Source: DASUBV01 sp035763085
Lineage (GTDB): Bacteria; Actinomycetota; Actinomycetes; Streptosporangiales; Streptosporangiaceae
Length of the DNA: 27,862 bases
Direction: 5' to 3'
Assembly: GCA_035763085.1 (NCBI GenBank)
Contig: DASUBV010000010.1
Span: 1-27,862 of the forward strand
Shown: positions 16,863 to 23,607 of the stretch, one piece after another
How the letters are laid out: each line of letters starts with the position of its first letter
Position numbering within the stretch: the first letter of the stretch is position 1
Position numbers and translations under genes: made by a program
The notes under the pieces: generated by a model
The model's database searches: none
Told to the model about the DNA's origin: nothing
The model's input: only the letters and a program-made list of their open reading frames with translations

Positions 16863-17777
16863 TCAGCGCTGAGCGCGCAGGTGGCCGACGGCCGCGGCGG
16901 CCGCGGCGCCGATGGACGCGTCGATCGCGGGCTGTACCCAGGCCAGCGAGCGGGCCCTGGTGAACACCGCCACGGCGTAGCTGTGGCCGTCGGGCAGTTC
17001 CACCACGCCTGCCTCGTTCCTGATGCCGGGCAGCGTGCCGGTCTTGCTGCTCACCCGGACATCCTCGCCGAACCCGCTGCGCAGCCGGTCACGGAACAAC
17101 TGGAGCCCCAGGATCCGGCGCGTCTCGGCGCAGGCTTCCGCCGGGCCCGCTGTGTCCTGCCAGATCCGGGCCAGCAGGGTGGTGGTCTCCCTGGCCGTCG
17201 TGCGGTTCGTCTTGGCCGGGTCGAGTGAGCGGACGCCGGCCAGCGAGGCGGGATCGGTGCCGGCTCCCAGCTGCTCGGCTGCCTCCCGCCCGCCCAGGTC
17301 GTCAGCCAGGTCGCCGAGCAGGCGCCGGCAGTCCCCGACCAGGGTGGTCTGCTGCAGCCCGAGATCGCGCAGCCCGGCGTTGACCGCCTCGATCCCGACC
17401 CGCTCCAGCAGGACGTCGGTGGCGCAGTTGTCACTGACCGAGATCATCTGCGCGGCAAGGTCACGGAGCGAGAGCTCGACCTCGTCTCGCAGCACCGACA
17501 GCCCGGAGGGCCCCACCGTCCTGCCGCCGGCAGGCACCCGGACCCGGTCAGTGGCCGCAAGCTGCCCGGCTGAGACCTGGCGGCAGTACTCCAGGAGGAC
17601 GGGCAGCTTGAACACCGACGCGGTGACTACCGGGCGATCGGGGGCCAGGCCGACCCCGGCTGCGTCAGCGGAGGCGGTTATCTCCCGGCAGTGCAGGTAG
17701 CCCTCGGCGCCCGCAGCGTCGAAGATCCCGCGGAGGGTGGCGTCGATCTCTGGCTCATGCCTGGTACTGGTCGTCAT
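16863..17777 (-). CDS. Class A beta-lactamase-fold serine hydrolase without signal peptide
   Basis: A 304-residue hydrolase of the Beta-lactamase2 type. It has S54-x-x-K57 (SVFK), the S115-D-N117 loop and K245-T-G247 in the expected order and spacing, plus a TNRTTARET stretch (190-198) resembling the end of the omega loop. The deacylating glutamate of true class A beta-lactamases cannot be identified with confidence, and about 40 extra residues lie before that stretch. No signal peptide is seen, so it should be cytoplasmic. These points favour a D-peptidase, transpeptidase-like or esterase activity over antibiotic resistance. ATG at 17777 is chosen as the first ATG giving a normal family N-terminus; no strong ribosome site is present. 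It precedes the binding-protein gene and diverges from the M20 gene. Confidence 0.85.
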   Translation of the reverse strand: MTTSTRHEPEIDATLRGIFDAAGAEGYLHCREITASADAAGVGLAPDRPVVTASVFKLPVLLEYCRQVSAGQLAATDRVRVPAGGRTVGPSGLSVLRDEVELSLRDLAAQMISVSDNCATDVLLERVGIEAVNAGLRDLGLQQTTLVGDCRRLLGDLADDLGGREAAEQLGAGTDPASLAGVRSLDPAKTNRTTARETTTLLARIWQDTAGPAEACAETRRILGLQLFRDRLRSGFGEDVRVSSKTGTLPGIRNEAGVVELPDGHSYAVAVFTRARSLAWVQPAIDASIGAAAAAAVGHLRAQR

Positions 17778-17893
17778 GCCGCCATGGTGCGTGCTGGCAG
17801 GCCGGCTGGCGATAGCCGGTCCGACGAATTCCGCGGCGGGCCTTCTCACCGCCGTACTAACGCCGGCCGCGCCGGCCGGGCGAGACTAGGCCC

Positions 17894-18979
17894 ATGCCGG
17901 TACGTATCGATGAGCTTGCCGCGCTGGTGTCGTGCGAGTCGCCCTCTGCCGACCTGACCGCGACCGCGGCCTGTGCAGGTGTCGCCGCGCAGATCGGGAC
18001 CGCGCGCCTTGGCGAGTCCCCGGAGCGGCTGATCGTGGACGGCCGGACGCACCTGCGGTGGCAGTTCGGGGCGGAGTGCCGGGTGCTGCTGCTCGGCCAC
18101 CTCGATACGGTCTGGCCGGGGGGCACGCTGGACCGCTGGCCGTTCGATGTGCGGGGCGACCGGGCCACCGGCCCGGGCGTGTTCGACATGAAGGCGGGCG
18201 TGCTGCAGCTATTTGACGCCGTCAGCCAGCTCGATGACGCCGACGGCGTCTGGATCCTGGTGACCAGCGACGAGGAGATCGGCTCGCCGACGTCCCGCAG
18301 CCTGACTGAGCATGCCGTCCGCGGTGCCGCCGCGGCCCTGGTCTTCGAGCCGAGCTCCGACGGGGCACTCAAGATAGCGAGAAAAGGAGTGTCCCAGTAC
18401 GTGCTGCAGGTCGCGGGCCGGGCCGCGCACGCGGGCCTGGAGCCGGAGCGCGGCGTCAACGCGGCGGTCGAGGCGGCTCATCAGGTGCTGGCGATCGCCG
18501 CGCTGGGCGATAACGGCGCGGGCACCACCGTCACGCCCTCGGTGGTCAGCGCCGGCACAGTGACCAATACCGTTCCCGCGGCGGCGTCGGTGGCCGTCGA
18601 CGTGCGGGCCGCGACCCTCGCCGAGCAGCAGCGGGTCGATGCGGCGCTGCGCGGCCTGCGCCCGAGGCTGGCCGGCGCGCGGCTCTCGGTCGCGACGGCC
18701 ATGCAGGTGCCGCCGTTTGAGCCCGGCGTGTCCCGCGAGCTGTTCACGATGGCCCGCGAGGCTGCCGCTGACCAGGGCCTGCCACCGCTCGCCGGGGCGG
18801 CGGTCGGCGGCGGCTCCGACGGCAACATCACCGCCGCGCTGGGCATCCCCACGCTGGACGGGCTCGGCGCCGTAGGCAGCCATGCCCATGCCGAGGGCGA
18901 ATGGGCGTCGCTGGCCGCCATGCCGCAGCGGGCTGCGCTCGCCGCCGAGCTCATCCGGCGGATCTTGCGGCAGCGCTGA
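17894..18979 (+). CDS. M20-family metallo-amidohydrolase (ArgE/DapE/CPG2 type)
   Basis: A 361-residue di-zinc amidohydrolase with the complete M20 active site: H69-L-D71, bridging D98 (FDMKAG), general base E127 and E128 (SDEEIG), E152, the dimerisation-domain histidine H179 (AAHAGLEPERG) and C-terminal H332 (HAHAEGEW). The GPGVFDMKAG and AAHAG arrangement is closest to glutamate carboxypeptidase (CPG2)-like members, which cleave N-acyl-L-amino acids. In this locus it is the natural candidate for removing succinyl or another acyl group from L-amino acids made by the racemase, the last step of D-to-L conversion. A dipeptidase is the main alternative. It diverges from the class A-like hydrolase gene (116-bp gap) and converges on the second D-aminoacylase. 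No Shine-Dalgarno is visible, so the message may be leaderless. Confidence 0.9.
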   Translation: MPVRIDELAALVSCESPSADLTATAACAGVAAQIGTARLGESPERLIVDGRTHLRWQFGAECRVLLLGHLDTVWPGGTLDRWPFDVRGDRATGPGVFDMKAGVLQLFDAVSQLDDADGVWILVTSDEEIGSPTSRSLTEHAVRGAAAALVFEPSSDGALKIARKGVSQYVLQVAGRAAHAGLEPERGVNAAVEAAHQVLAIAALGDNGAGTTVTPSVVSAGTVTNTVPAAASVAVDVRAATLAEQQRVDAALRGLRPRLAGARLSVATAMQVPPFEPGVSRELFTMAREAAADQGLPPLAGAAVGGGSDGNITAALGIPTLDGLGAVGSHAHAEGEWASLAAMPQRAALAAELIRRILRQR

Positions 18980-19020
18980 CGCCCCCCCGGGCGGGCGGCA
19001 GTCCGGCTTATACCGCGGCC

Positions 19021-19043
19021 GGCCTGATGATCGCGGTCAGGCC
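19021..19043. terminator. Hairpin between convergent M20 and D-aminoacylase genes
   Basis: GGCCTGA and TCAGGCC form a seven-base-pair stem with a nine-base loop. It overlaps the stop codon of the minus-strand gene and lies 42 bases after the M20 stop. There is no T-run, so this is a candidate terminator only. Confidence 0.35.
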
Positions 19044-20635
19044 CCGCGGCGGAGCCTTCGCCCCGGCAGCGCACCGGTGATCGAGGCGTCGGCTACCACG
19101 GGCTGCCCGTTAACGATGACGTGACGGACGCCGGTCGCGTACTGATGCGGCTTGCTGTAGCTGGCGTGATCGGTTATCGCGGCCGGATCAAAGACGACGA
19201 CATCGGCGAACGATCCGTCGGCGAGCGTCCCTCGGTCGCGCAGCCGCAGGGTGCCTGCGGGCAGGCTCGTCATTCGCCGGATCGCCTCGGCCAGGGGCAT
19301 CAGCCCCAGGTCTCTGCTGTACCGGCCGAGGAATCGGCTGAACGCGCCGTAGGCGCGCGGGTGCGTAGGCCGGGCAGTCCACGGCGGCCCGGCGGCCGGC
19401 GCCTCGGCGTCTGAGCAGACCGACACCCAGGGCTGCCGGAGGCCCAGCTGCAGGTTCTCCTCGCTGGCCATGAAGTACATCGCGCTCATCCCCGGGTCCG
19501 CGCGCACCACGTCCAGCAGCGCGTCCACGTGGTCCTGGCCACGCTCGGCCGCGACATCGCCGAGCCTGCGCCCGTCCAGGTCCGGGCTGGGCCGGGCTCC
19601 CGCGGTCAGCATGATTCCGTCCCCGCCGCCGGCCGCCAGGTACAGGTTTTCCCAGTCGCCGGACGGGCGCCGGATGTCGCGCGCGATCCGCGCCCGTTCC
19701 TGCGGGTCCGCGAGCCTGGCAGCCAGCGCGTCCGGGCCGCCCACGTGATAAGCCGGCGGGATCGCCGAGGCCAGTGAGGTGCCTCCGGCGATGTAGGGGT
19801 ACATGTTGGCGCCGACGGCCTGCCCGGCCCCCCGCGCGGCCTCGATGCGCTCGATTGCCGTGGTCATCTTCGGCCAGTTCTGCTGCCCCGCCGCCTTGAG
19901 GTGGTACACCTCGGCGCGCACGCCGGCCCGCCGGGAGATCTTCAGGAGCTCGTCCAGCGCGTCCATGAAGCTGTCTCCCTCGGAGCGCATGTGCGAGACA
20001 TACAGGCCGTCATACCTGGCCACAACCTCGCTGAGCGCCACCAGCTCGTCGGTAGATGCGAAGCAGCCCGGCGGGTAGATAAGGGCGGTGCCGAGGCCTA
20101 GCGCCCCATCGGTCATCTCCTCGCTGAGCACGCCGCGCATCCGGTCGAGCGCTGCCGGCCCGAGCGGGCCGTCCGCCAGCCCGCCGCCAAGCACCCGCAG
20201 ATTGTGGCCGCCAACGAAGCTGGCGACGTTGGGGGCCACGCCCCCGCGCTCGAGGTAGCTCAGGCCCTCGGACAGCCGGGCGAAGTCGGCTCGCTGCCCC
20301 TCCTCCAGCCCGGAGGTGGCCAGCGCAGCCAGGAGTTCGGGCGTGGCCGGGCCGGGTGAGATGCCCTCGCCGAATACCTCAGTCGTGACCCCCTGCAGCA
20401 GGTCCGACGACGCACGAGGCTCGGCCTGCAGCGACCCCCATGCGTGGCTGAGGATGTTGATGAAGCCGGGGGCGACCGCCAGGCCGGCGGCGTCCAGTTC
20501 CGGGGCTGCGACATCCGGCGGGACCTCGCCGATGGCCGCGATCCGGTCGCCGGCAATCGAGAGATCGGCCCGCCGTCCCGGCGCGCCGCTGCCGTCGTAG
20601 ACCGTCCCGCCGCGGATGATCAGGGAAATGGGCAT
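19037..20635 (-). CDS. N-acyl-D-amino-acid deacylase family protein (D-aminoacylase)
   Basis: A 532-residue amidohydrolase of the D-aminoacylase family, predicted to deacylate N-acyl-D-amino acids. Family marks are the N-terminal IIRGGTVYDGSGAPG, the APGFIN strand (56-60), QGVTTEVFGEG (81-91), LGLGTALIYPPG (180-190), metal histidines H215 (SHMRSEGD) and H245 (YHLKAAG), catalytic-type D409 (CSDAEAP) and the ADVVVFDP C-terminal strand (477-484). It belongs to the variant subgroup in which the usual HxH is degraded: here the first His is Leu (ILSH, H64 kept) and the classical zinc Cys position is Glu (E86). The ATG at 20635 starts the homology; the frame is open upstream, but that part overlaps transposon debris. 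It is only distantly related to the enzyme at 184-1665, so the locus has two deacylases of probably different specificity. Confidence 0.88.
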   Translation of the reverse strand: MPISLIIRGGTVYDGSGAPGRRADLSIAGDRIAAIGEVPPDVAAPELDAAGLAVAPGFINILSHAWGSLQAEPRASSDLLQGVTTEVFGEGISPGPATPELLAALATSGLEEGQRADFARLSEGLSYLERGGVAPNVASFVGGHNLRVLGGGLADGPLGPAALDRMRGVLSEEMTDGALGLGTALIYPPGCFASTDELVALSEVVARYDGLYVSHMRSEGDSFMDALDELLKISRRAGVRAEVYHLKAAGQQNWPKMTTAIERIEAARGAGQAVGANMYPYIAGGTSLASAIPPAYHVGGPDALAARLADPQERARIARDIRRPSGDWENLYLAAGGGDGIMLTAGARPSPDLDGRRLGDVAAERGQDHVDALLDVVRADPGMSAMYFMASEENLQLGLRQPWVSVCSDAEAPAAGPPWTARPTHPRAYGAFSRFLGRYSRDLGLMPLAEAIRRMTSLPAGTLRLRDRGTLADGSFADVVVFDPAAITDHASYSKPHQYATGVRHVIVNGQPVVADASITGALPGRRLRRGA

Positions 20636-20849
20636 ACGCGGATTCTGTCTTGACCACTGCTCGGCCGGTTCGTGCCATGCGCCAAAGTTCCGGCACCCGG
20701 CTCGGCTGGGCGCACAGTCAGCCGCCGACCGGCGACGCTCAACGCCACAAGGACAGCTCTCAGGCTTCCAGCGCCGGGAGTGCTTCCGGAGGCCAGGTAG
20801 CCAGCTCGCGCTACATGCCCGCTGCGTCCCGATCGAATCCCGTGCCGCC

Positions 20850-21186
20850 GGGAGGAGAGGACCTGCAGGTTCATCCCCGTGGCAGCAGTGGCTGCCAGCG
20901 TAGGACGGCCGGTCACTGGCCACCCGGTCAATGGCGATCAGCGTCCCGTCGATCACCACAAACGGTAGCCCGCCCCGCCCCGCCGCGCGCCGCCCCGCGC
21001 CAGCTTCGCGGCGCGGGTGGCCAGCAGGGTCACAGGATGAAAAGGCTCAGTGACCGCGATCCAGATCAACGGCAGGTGCATCGCACAGCTGCCCTTCCAG
21101 GTCTGGCTGCCTTTTCCAAGATCGGCCAGAGGATGAGCGAAGTAAGGCTTCTCCCGCGGGGAAGCTGCTGGACAGTGCAGGCATGT
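20850..21186 (-). pseudogene. Frameshifted IS5-type (DDE) transposase remnant
   Basis: Minus-strand translation gives recognisable pieces of a DDE transposase of the IS5/DDE_Tnp_4 kind in three frames: VTEPFHPVTLLATRAAKLA, then PFVVIDGTLIAIDRVASDRPSYAG-HCCHG, then GMNLQVLSS. The frames are joined by one missing base near 20963-20966 and one extra base in the C-run 20875-20878. A stop codon follows the first piece. An ATG at 21186 starting MPALSSSF may be the N-terminus of this or a second element. The C-terminal catalytic half is absent. No terminal inverted repeats were found. It is a dead fragment marking an old insertion. Confidence 0.75.
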
Positions 21187-21198
21187 TTATCGTAGTGT
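21169..21198 (+). promoter_or_regulatory. Candidate sigma-70-type promoter for the permease operon
   Basis: TGGACA (21169-21174) and TAGTGT (21193-21198) are separated by 18 bases, a plausible -35/-10 pair. The predicted leader would be about 160 bases. The site overlaps the end of the transposase debris, so it could also be a leftover by chance. Confidence 0.3.
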
Positions 21199-21330
21199 CA
21201 ACCCAACTTGAGCCGTTCCGAGAGGTATGCGGGACTCGTCCGAAGTCGGCGGGTCGCGCGAGATCGCGGTCATGACGGGACGCGAGGTCCCTGCATCCCA
21301 GCCCGGCCCGCGCCGACAACTACATCCTCG

Positions 21331-21349
21331 CCCGCGGCCGGGCCGCGGG
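21331..21349 (+). promoter_or_regulatory. Stable hairpin directly before the permease ribosome site
   Basis: CCCGCGGC and GCCGCGGG form an eight-base-pair, all-GC stem with a three-base loop. It ends two bases before the GAAAGGAGA ribosome site of the permease gene. At this distance it could hinder ribosome access or act as an anti-antiterminator, but no alternative pairing partner was identified. Confidence 0.4.
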
Positions 21350-21364
21350 TGAAAGGAGACCGAT

Positions 21365-22894
21365 GTGAGCACCGACAGTCCGGTCGCCGCACCGCAGGGA
21401 AGCAGCACACCGCAGCAGCTAGAGCGCTCAGCGGGCCTGTGGCGAGTGGTCTTCCAGTCGGTCGGCGTGATGGGGCCGGGCGCGAGCATTGTCTTCGGGC
21501 TTGGCCTGATCATCTCTTATGCCGCGGGCGGCTCGCCGCTGACCATGCTGCTGGCGCTGCTCGCCGCTATGTGCGTGGCAGTGGCCGTGGGCCAGCTCGC
21601 GACCAGGATCTCCGGGGCGGGCGGCCTGTACTCCTTCACGTCCTCGGGCCTGGGCCCGCAGGTCGGCTTCCTGGTCGGCTGGGCGTACGTGCTCATGACC
21701 GTGGTGCTGCCATCGGTCGGCTCGCTGCTGTTCGCCATCGTGGCGCAGGACTTCTGCACGACCTATTTCCACTTCACCATGGCGTGGGAGTATCCGGCGC
21801 TGTTCGCGCTGCTGGTGACCTCGCTCGCGGCGTTCCGCGGCGTGCGCGTGTCCACGGCGGTCAACGTCATCCTGGGCACGGTCGAGGTCGCCATCCTGGC
21901 GCTGGTGTCCGTGCTGCTGGTAATTAAGGCAGGCAGCTCCAACAGCCTCTCGTTCTTCGACCCGGGCAATGCGCACGCGCCGGGTGCCGGGCTGGCCAAG
22001 TCCCTGTTCCTCGGCGTGGTGTACTCGCTGGCTACCTTCGTCGGCTTCGACTCGGCCGCGCAACTGGCCGAGGAGGCGCGAACGCCGCGGCGCACTGTGC
22101 CCCGCGCCGTCGTACTGGCCACCGCGGCCATTGGCATCTTCTATGTCTTCGCCATGTACACCGCCGTGGTGGCCTGGCCCGGCCACCTGTCCAGCTACGT
22201 GACCGCGCCGAACCCGTGGCGGGAGATGGCGGGCAGACTGGGCAGCGCGTTCGCGGTCCTGGTCGCGCTGGCCATCCTCAACAGCACCTTCGTGCTCACC
22301 CAGGCGGGGTTCAACGCCGCAACCCGGCTGCTGTATGGCATGGCCAGCGCGCACACTCTGCCTGCGCCGCTGGCCCGGGTGCATCCGCGCTACCGCACCC
22401 CCTGGGTGGCTACCGCCTTCGCTCTGGTGGTCGCGATCGCGGGCACCCTCGGCGCGAGTGCCAAGTTCGGCGGCCCGTTCAACGCCTTCGTGTACATGAT
22501 CACGATCGTCTCGCTGGTGTTCATCGCGATGTACATCCTCACGTGCCTGTCCTGCATCGTGTACTTCGTCCGGAGCCGGCAGCATGTCCGCTGGCTGCTG
22601 CAGGGCGCGCTACCGGTCGTCGGCATCGTCCTGCTGGTGCCGACGCTGTACTACAGCGGCCATGGGCTGAGCTACCCGGCCAGCGACAGCCTGCCCACGC
22701 TGGGTATCTGGATGGGCCTGGGCATCCTCGCCCTGATCGCCATGATCATCGCCCGCCGCGACATCGGCTCTGAGGCGCGTCGCTGGCTCACCGCTGACTC
22801 GCAGGCCGTCGCGGAGGCAGAACTGGCGGCCCACCCTGGCCAGGCCGACGGCCAGGCTGATGGCACCGGGACCGACATGGAAGGTGTGCGATGA
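21365..22894 (+). CDS. APC-superfamily amino acid/amine permease
   Basis: A 509-residue membrane transporter. After about 30 cytoplasmic residues comes the first broken helix with the APC hallmark VGVMGPGASIVFGLG (33-47), then roughly eleven more hydrophobic helices. The GAGGLYSF segment in the second/third helix region and the FVGFDSAAQLAEEARTPRRT motif (helix 6 and following loop) are typical of amino acid-polyamine-organocation permeases. The C-terminal 40 residues are hydrophilic. The start is GTG at 21365 with AAAGGAGA six bases upstream; the ATG two bases earlier is out of frame. It overlaps the next gene by four bases (ATGA), so transport and hydrolysis are coupled in one operon. The substrate is unknown; an amide- or amine-bearing compound fits the neighbours. 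Confidence 0.92.
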   Translation: MSTDSPVAAPQGSSTPQQLERSAGLWRVVFQSVGVMGPGASIVFGLGLIISYAAGGSPLTMLLALLAAMCVAVAVGQLATRISGAGGLYSFTSSGLGPQVGFLVGWAYVLMTVVLPSVGSLLFAIVAQDFCTTYFHFTMAWEYPALFALLVTSLAAFRGVRVSTAVNVILGTVEVAILALVSVLLVIKAGSSNSLSFFDPGNAHAPGAGLAKSLFLGVVYSLATFVGFDSAAQLAEEARTPRRTVPRAVVLATAAIGIFYVFAMYTAVVAWPGHLSSYVTAPNPWREMAGRLGSAFAVLVALAILNSTFVLTQAGFNAATRLLYGMASAHTLPAPLARVHPRYRTPWVATAFALVVAIAGTLGASAKFGGPFNAFVYMITIVSLVFIAMYILTCLSCIVYFVRSRQHVRWLLQGALPVVGIVLLVPTLYYSGHGLSYPASDSLPTLGIWMGLGILALIAMIIARRDIGSEARRWLTADSQAVAEAELAAHPGQADGQADGTGTDMEGVR

Positions 22895-23607
22895 GCAAGC
22901 CGCTGGGCAGTTTCACTGAGGCAGACATCACGGCTGAAGCCGCCCGCCAGTACGACCACGGCGTCGCGAAGATGAAAGTTGTGCCCGGCCAGACCGCGCT
23001 GGTGATCATCGACATGATCGACGAGTTCGTCAAGCCCGGCTGGACACCGTACTGGATACCCCAGGCAACTGCCCAGGTGCCAGCCATCAGGGCGGTGCGC
23101 GAGGCGTTCCGGCAGGCGCGGGAGCCCGTGATCTACCTGGCCTATGAGACCGGGCTGAAGGGCCTGGACTTTCCGCTGACTGAGACCAGGGTCCCGATCG
23201 GCGAAGGGGTCGAGGACTACGCCGGCCAGATACTGGAGAAGGTCGCCATCTTCGACGAGCTGGCGCCCGGCGCCGACGATCTCGTCGTGCTCAAGCACTG
23301 CTACTCGGGGTTCCACCAGACGCCACTGGAGCTCGTGCTGCGCTCGCTCGGGGTGACCACGATCGTCATCGCCGGGACAATGACCAACTACTGCTGCGGC
23401 GCCACGGCGCGGGAAGCGTTCTGGCGAGGTTTTGACGTTGTCTTCGGCTCCGATATCAATTCCACCGACGACCAGGAACTGCACGAGGCGGAAATCCGCA
23501 CGCTGCGCCGCGGCTTTGCCAGGATCGCCACGTCGGAGGAGATCATCGCGGCTATCTCAGCGGGCGGCGCTGCCAGGCCGGGCAGCGTCGCTGCCGCAGG
23601 CGCATGA
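22891..23607 (+). CDS. Isochorismatase-like cysteine hydrolase
   Basis: A 238-residue alpha/beta cysteine hydrolase. The catalytic triad of the family is visible: D41 (IIDMIDEF), K135 (VVLKHCYSGF) and nucleophile C168 in TNYCCGATAREAF. Family members hydrolyse amides, ureido groups or enol ethers (nicotinamidase, N-carbamoylsarcosine amidase, biuret hydrolase, isochorismatase). The Lys-x-x-x-S-x-F segment and the TMTNYC cis-peptide region fit the amidase side rather than isochorismatase. It overlaps the permease and the CoA ligase genes by four bases each, suggesting that it acts between them: it would release a carboxylic acid from the imported compound. The specific substrate cannot be read from the sequence. 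Confidence 0.9.
   Translation: MSKPLGSFTEADITAEAARQYDHGVAKMKVVPGQTALVIIDMIDEFVKPGWTPYWIPQATAQVPAIRAVREAFRQAREPVIYLAYETGLKGLDFPLTETRVPIGEGVEDYAGQILEKVAIFDELAPGADDLVVLKHCYSGFHQTPLELVLRSLGVTTIVIAGTMTNYCCGATAREAFWRGFDVVFGSDINSTDDQELHEAEIRTLRRGFARIATSEEIIAAISAGGAARPGSVAAAGA

Larger units (their letters stand above)
20636..21364. other. Gene-free interval between the two modules
   Basis: About 730 bp without an intact gene. The left part (20636-20849) shows nothing recognisable beyond the presumed promoter of the D-aminoacylase gene. The middle holds a decayed transposase. The right part (about 21187-21364) is the control region of the permease operon. A 181-codon plus-strand frame at 20650-21195 is antisense to the transposase remnant, has biased composition and is not considered real. 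Confidence 0.6.

Noticed and set aside
3932..17777. A beta-lactam resistance cluster, suggested by three penicillin-fold hydrolases.
   Set aside because: None has an export signal, the S12 enzymes carry HDGG rather than KTG, and the context is peptide uptake and D-amino acid metabolism.
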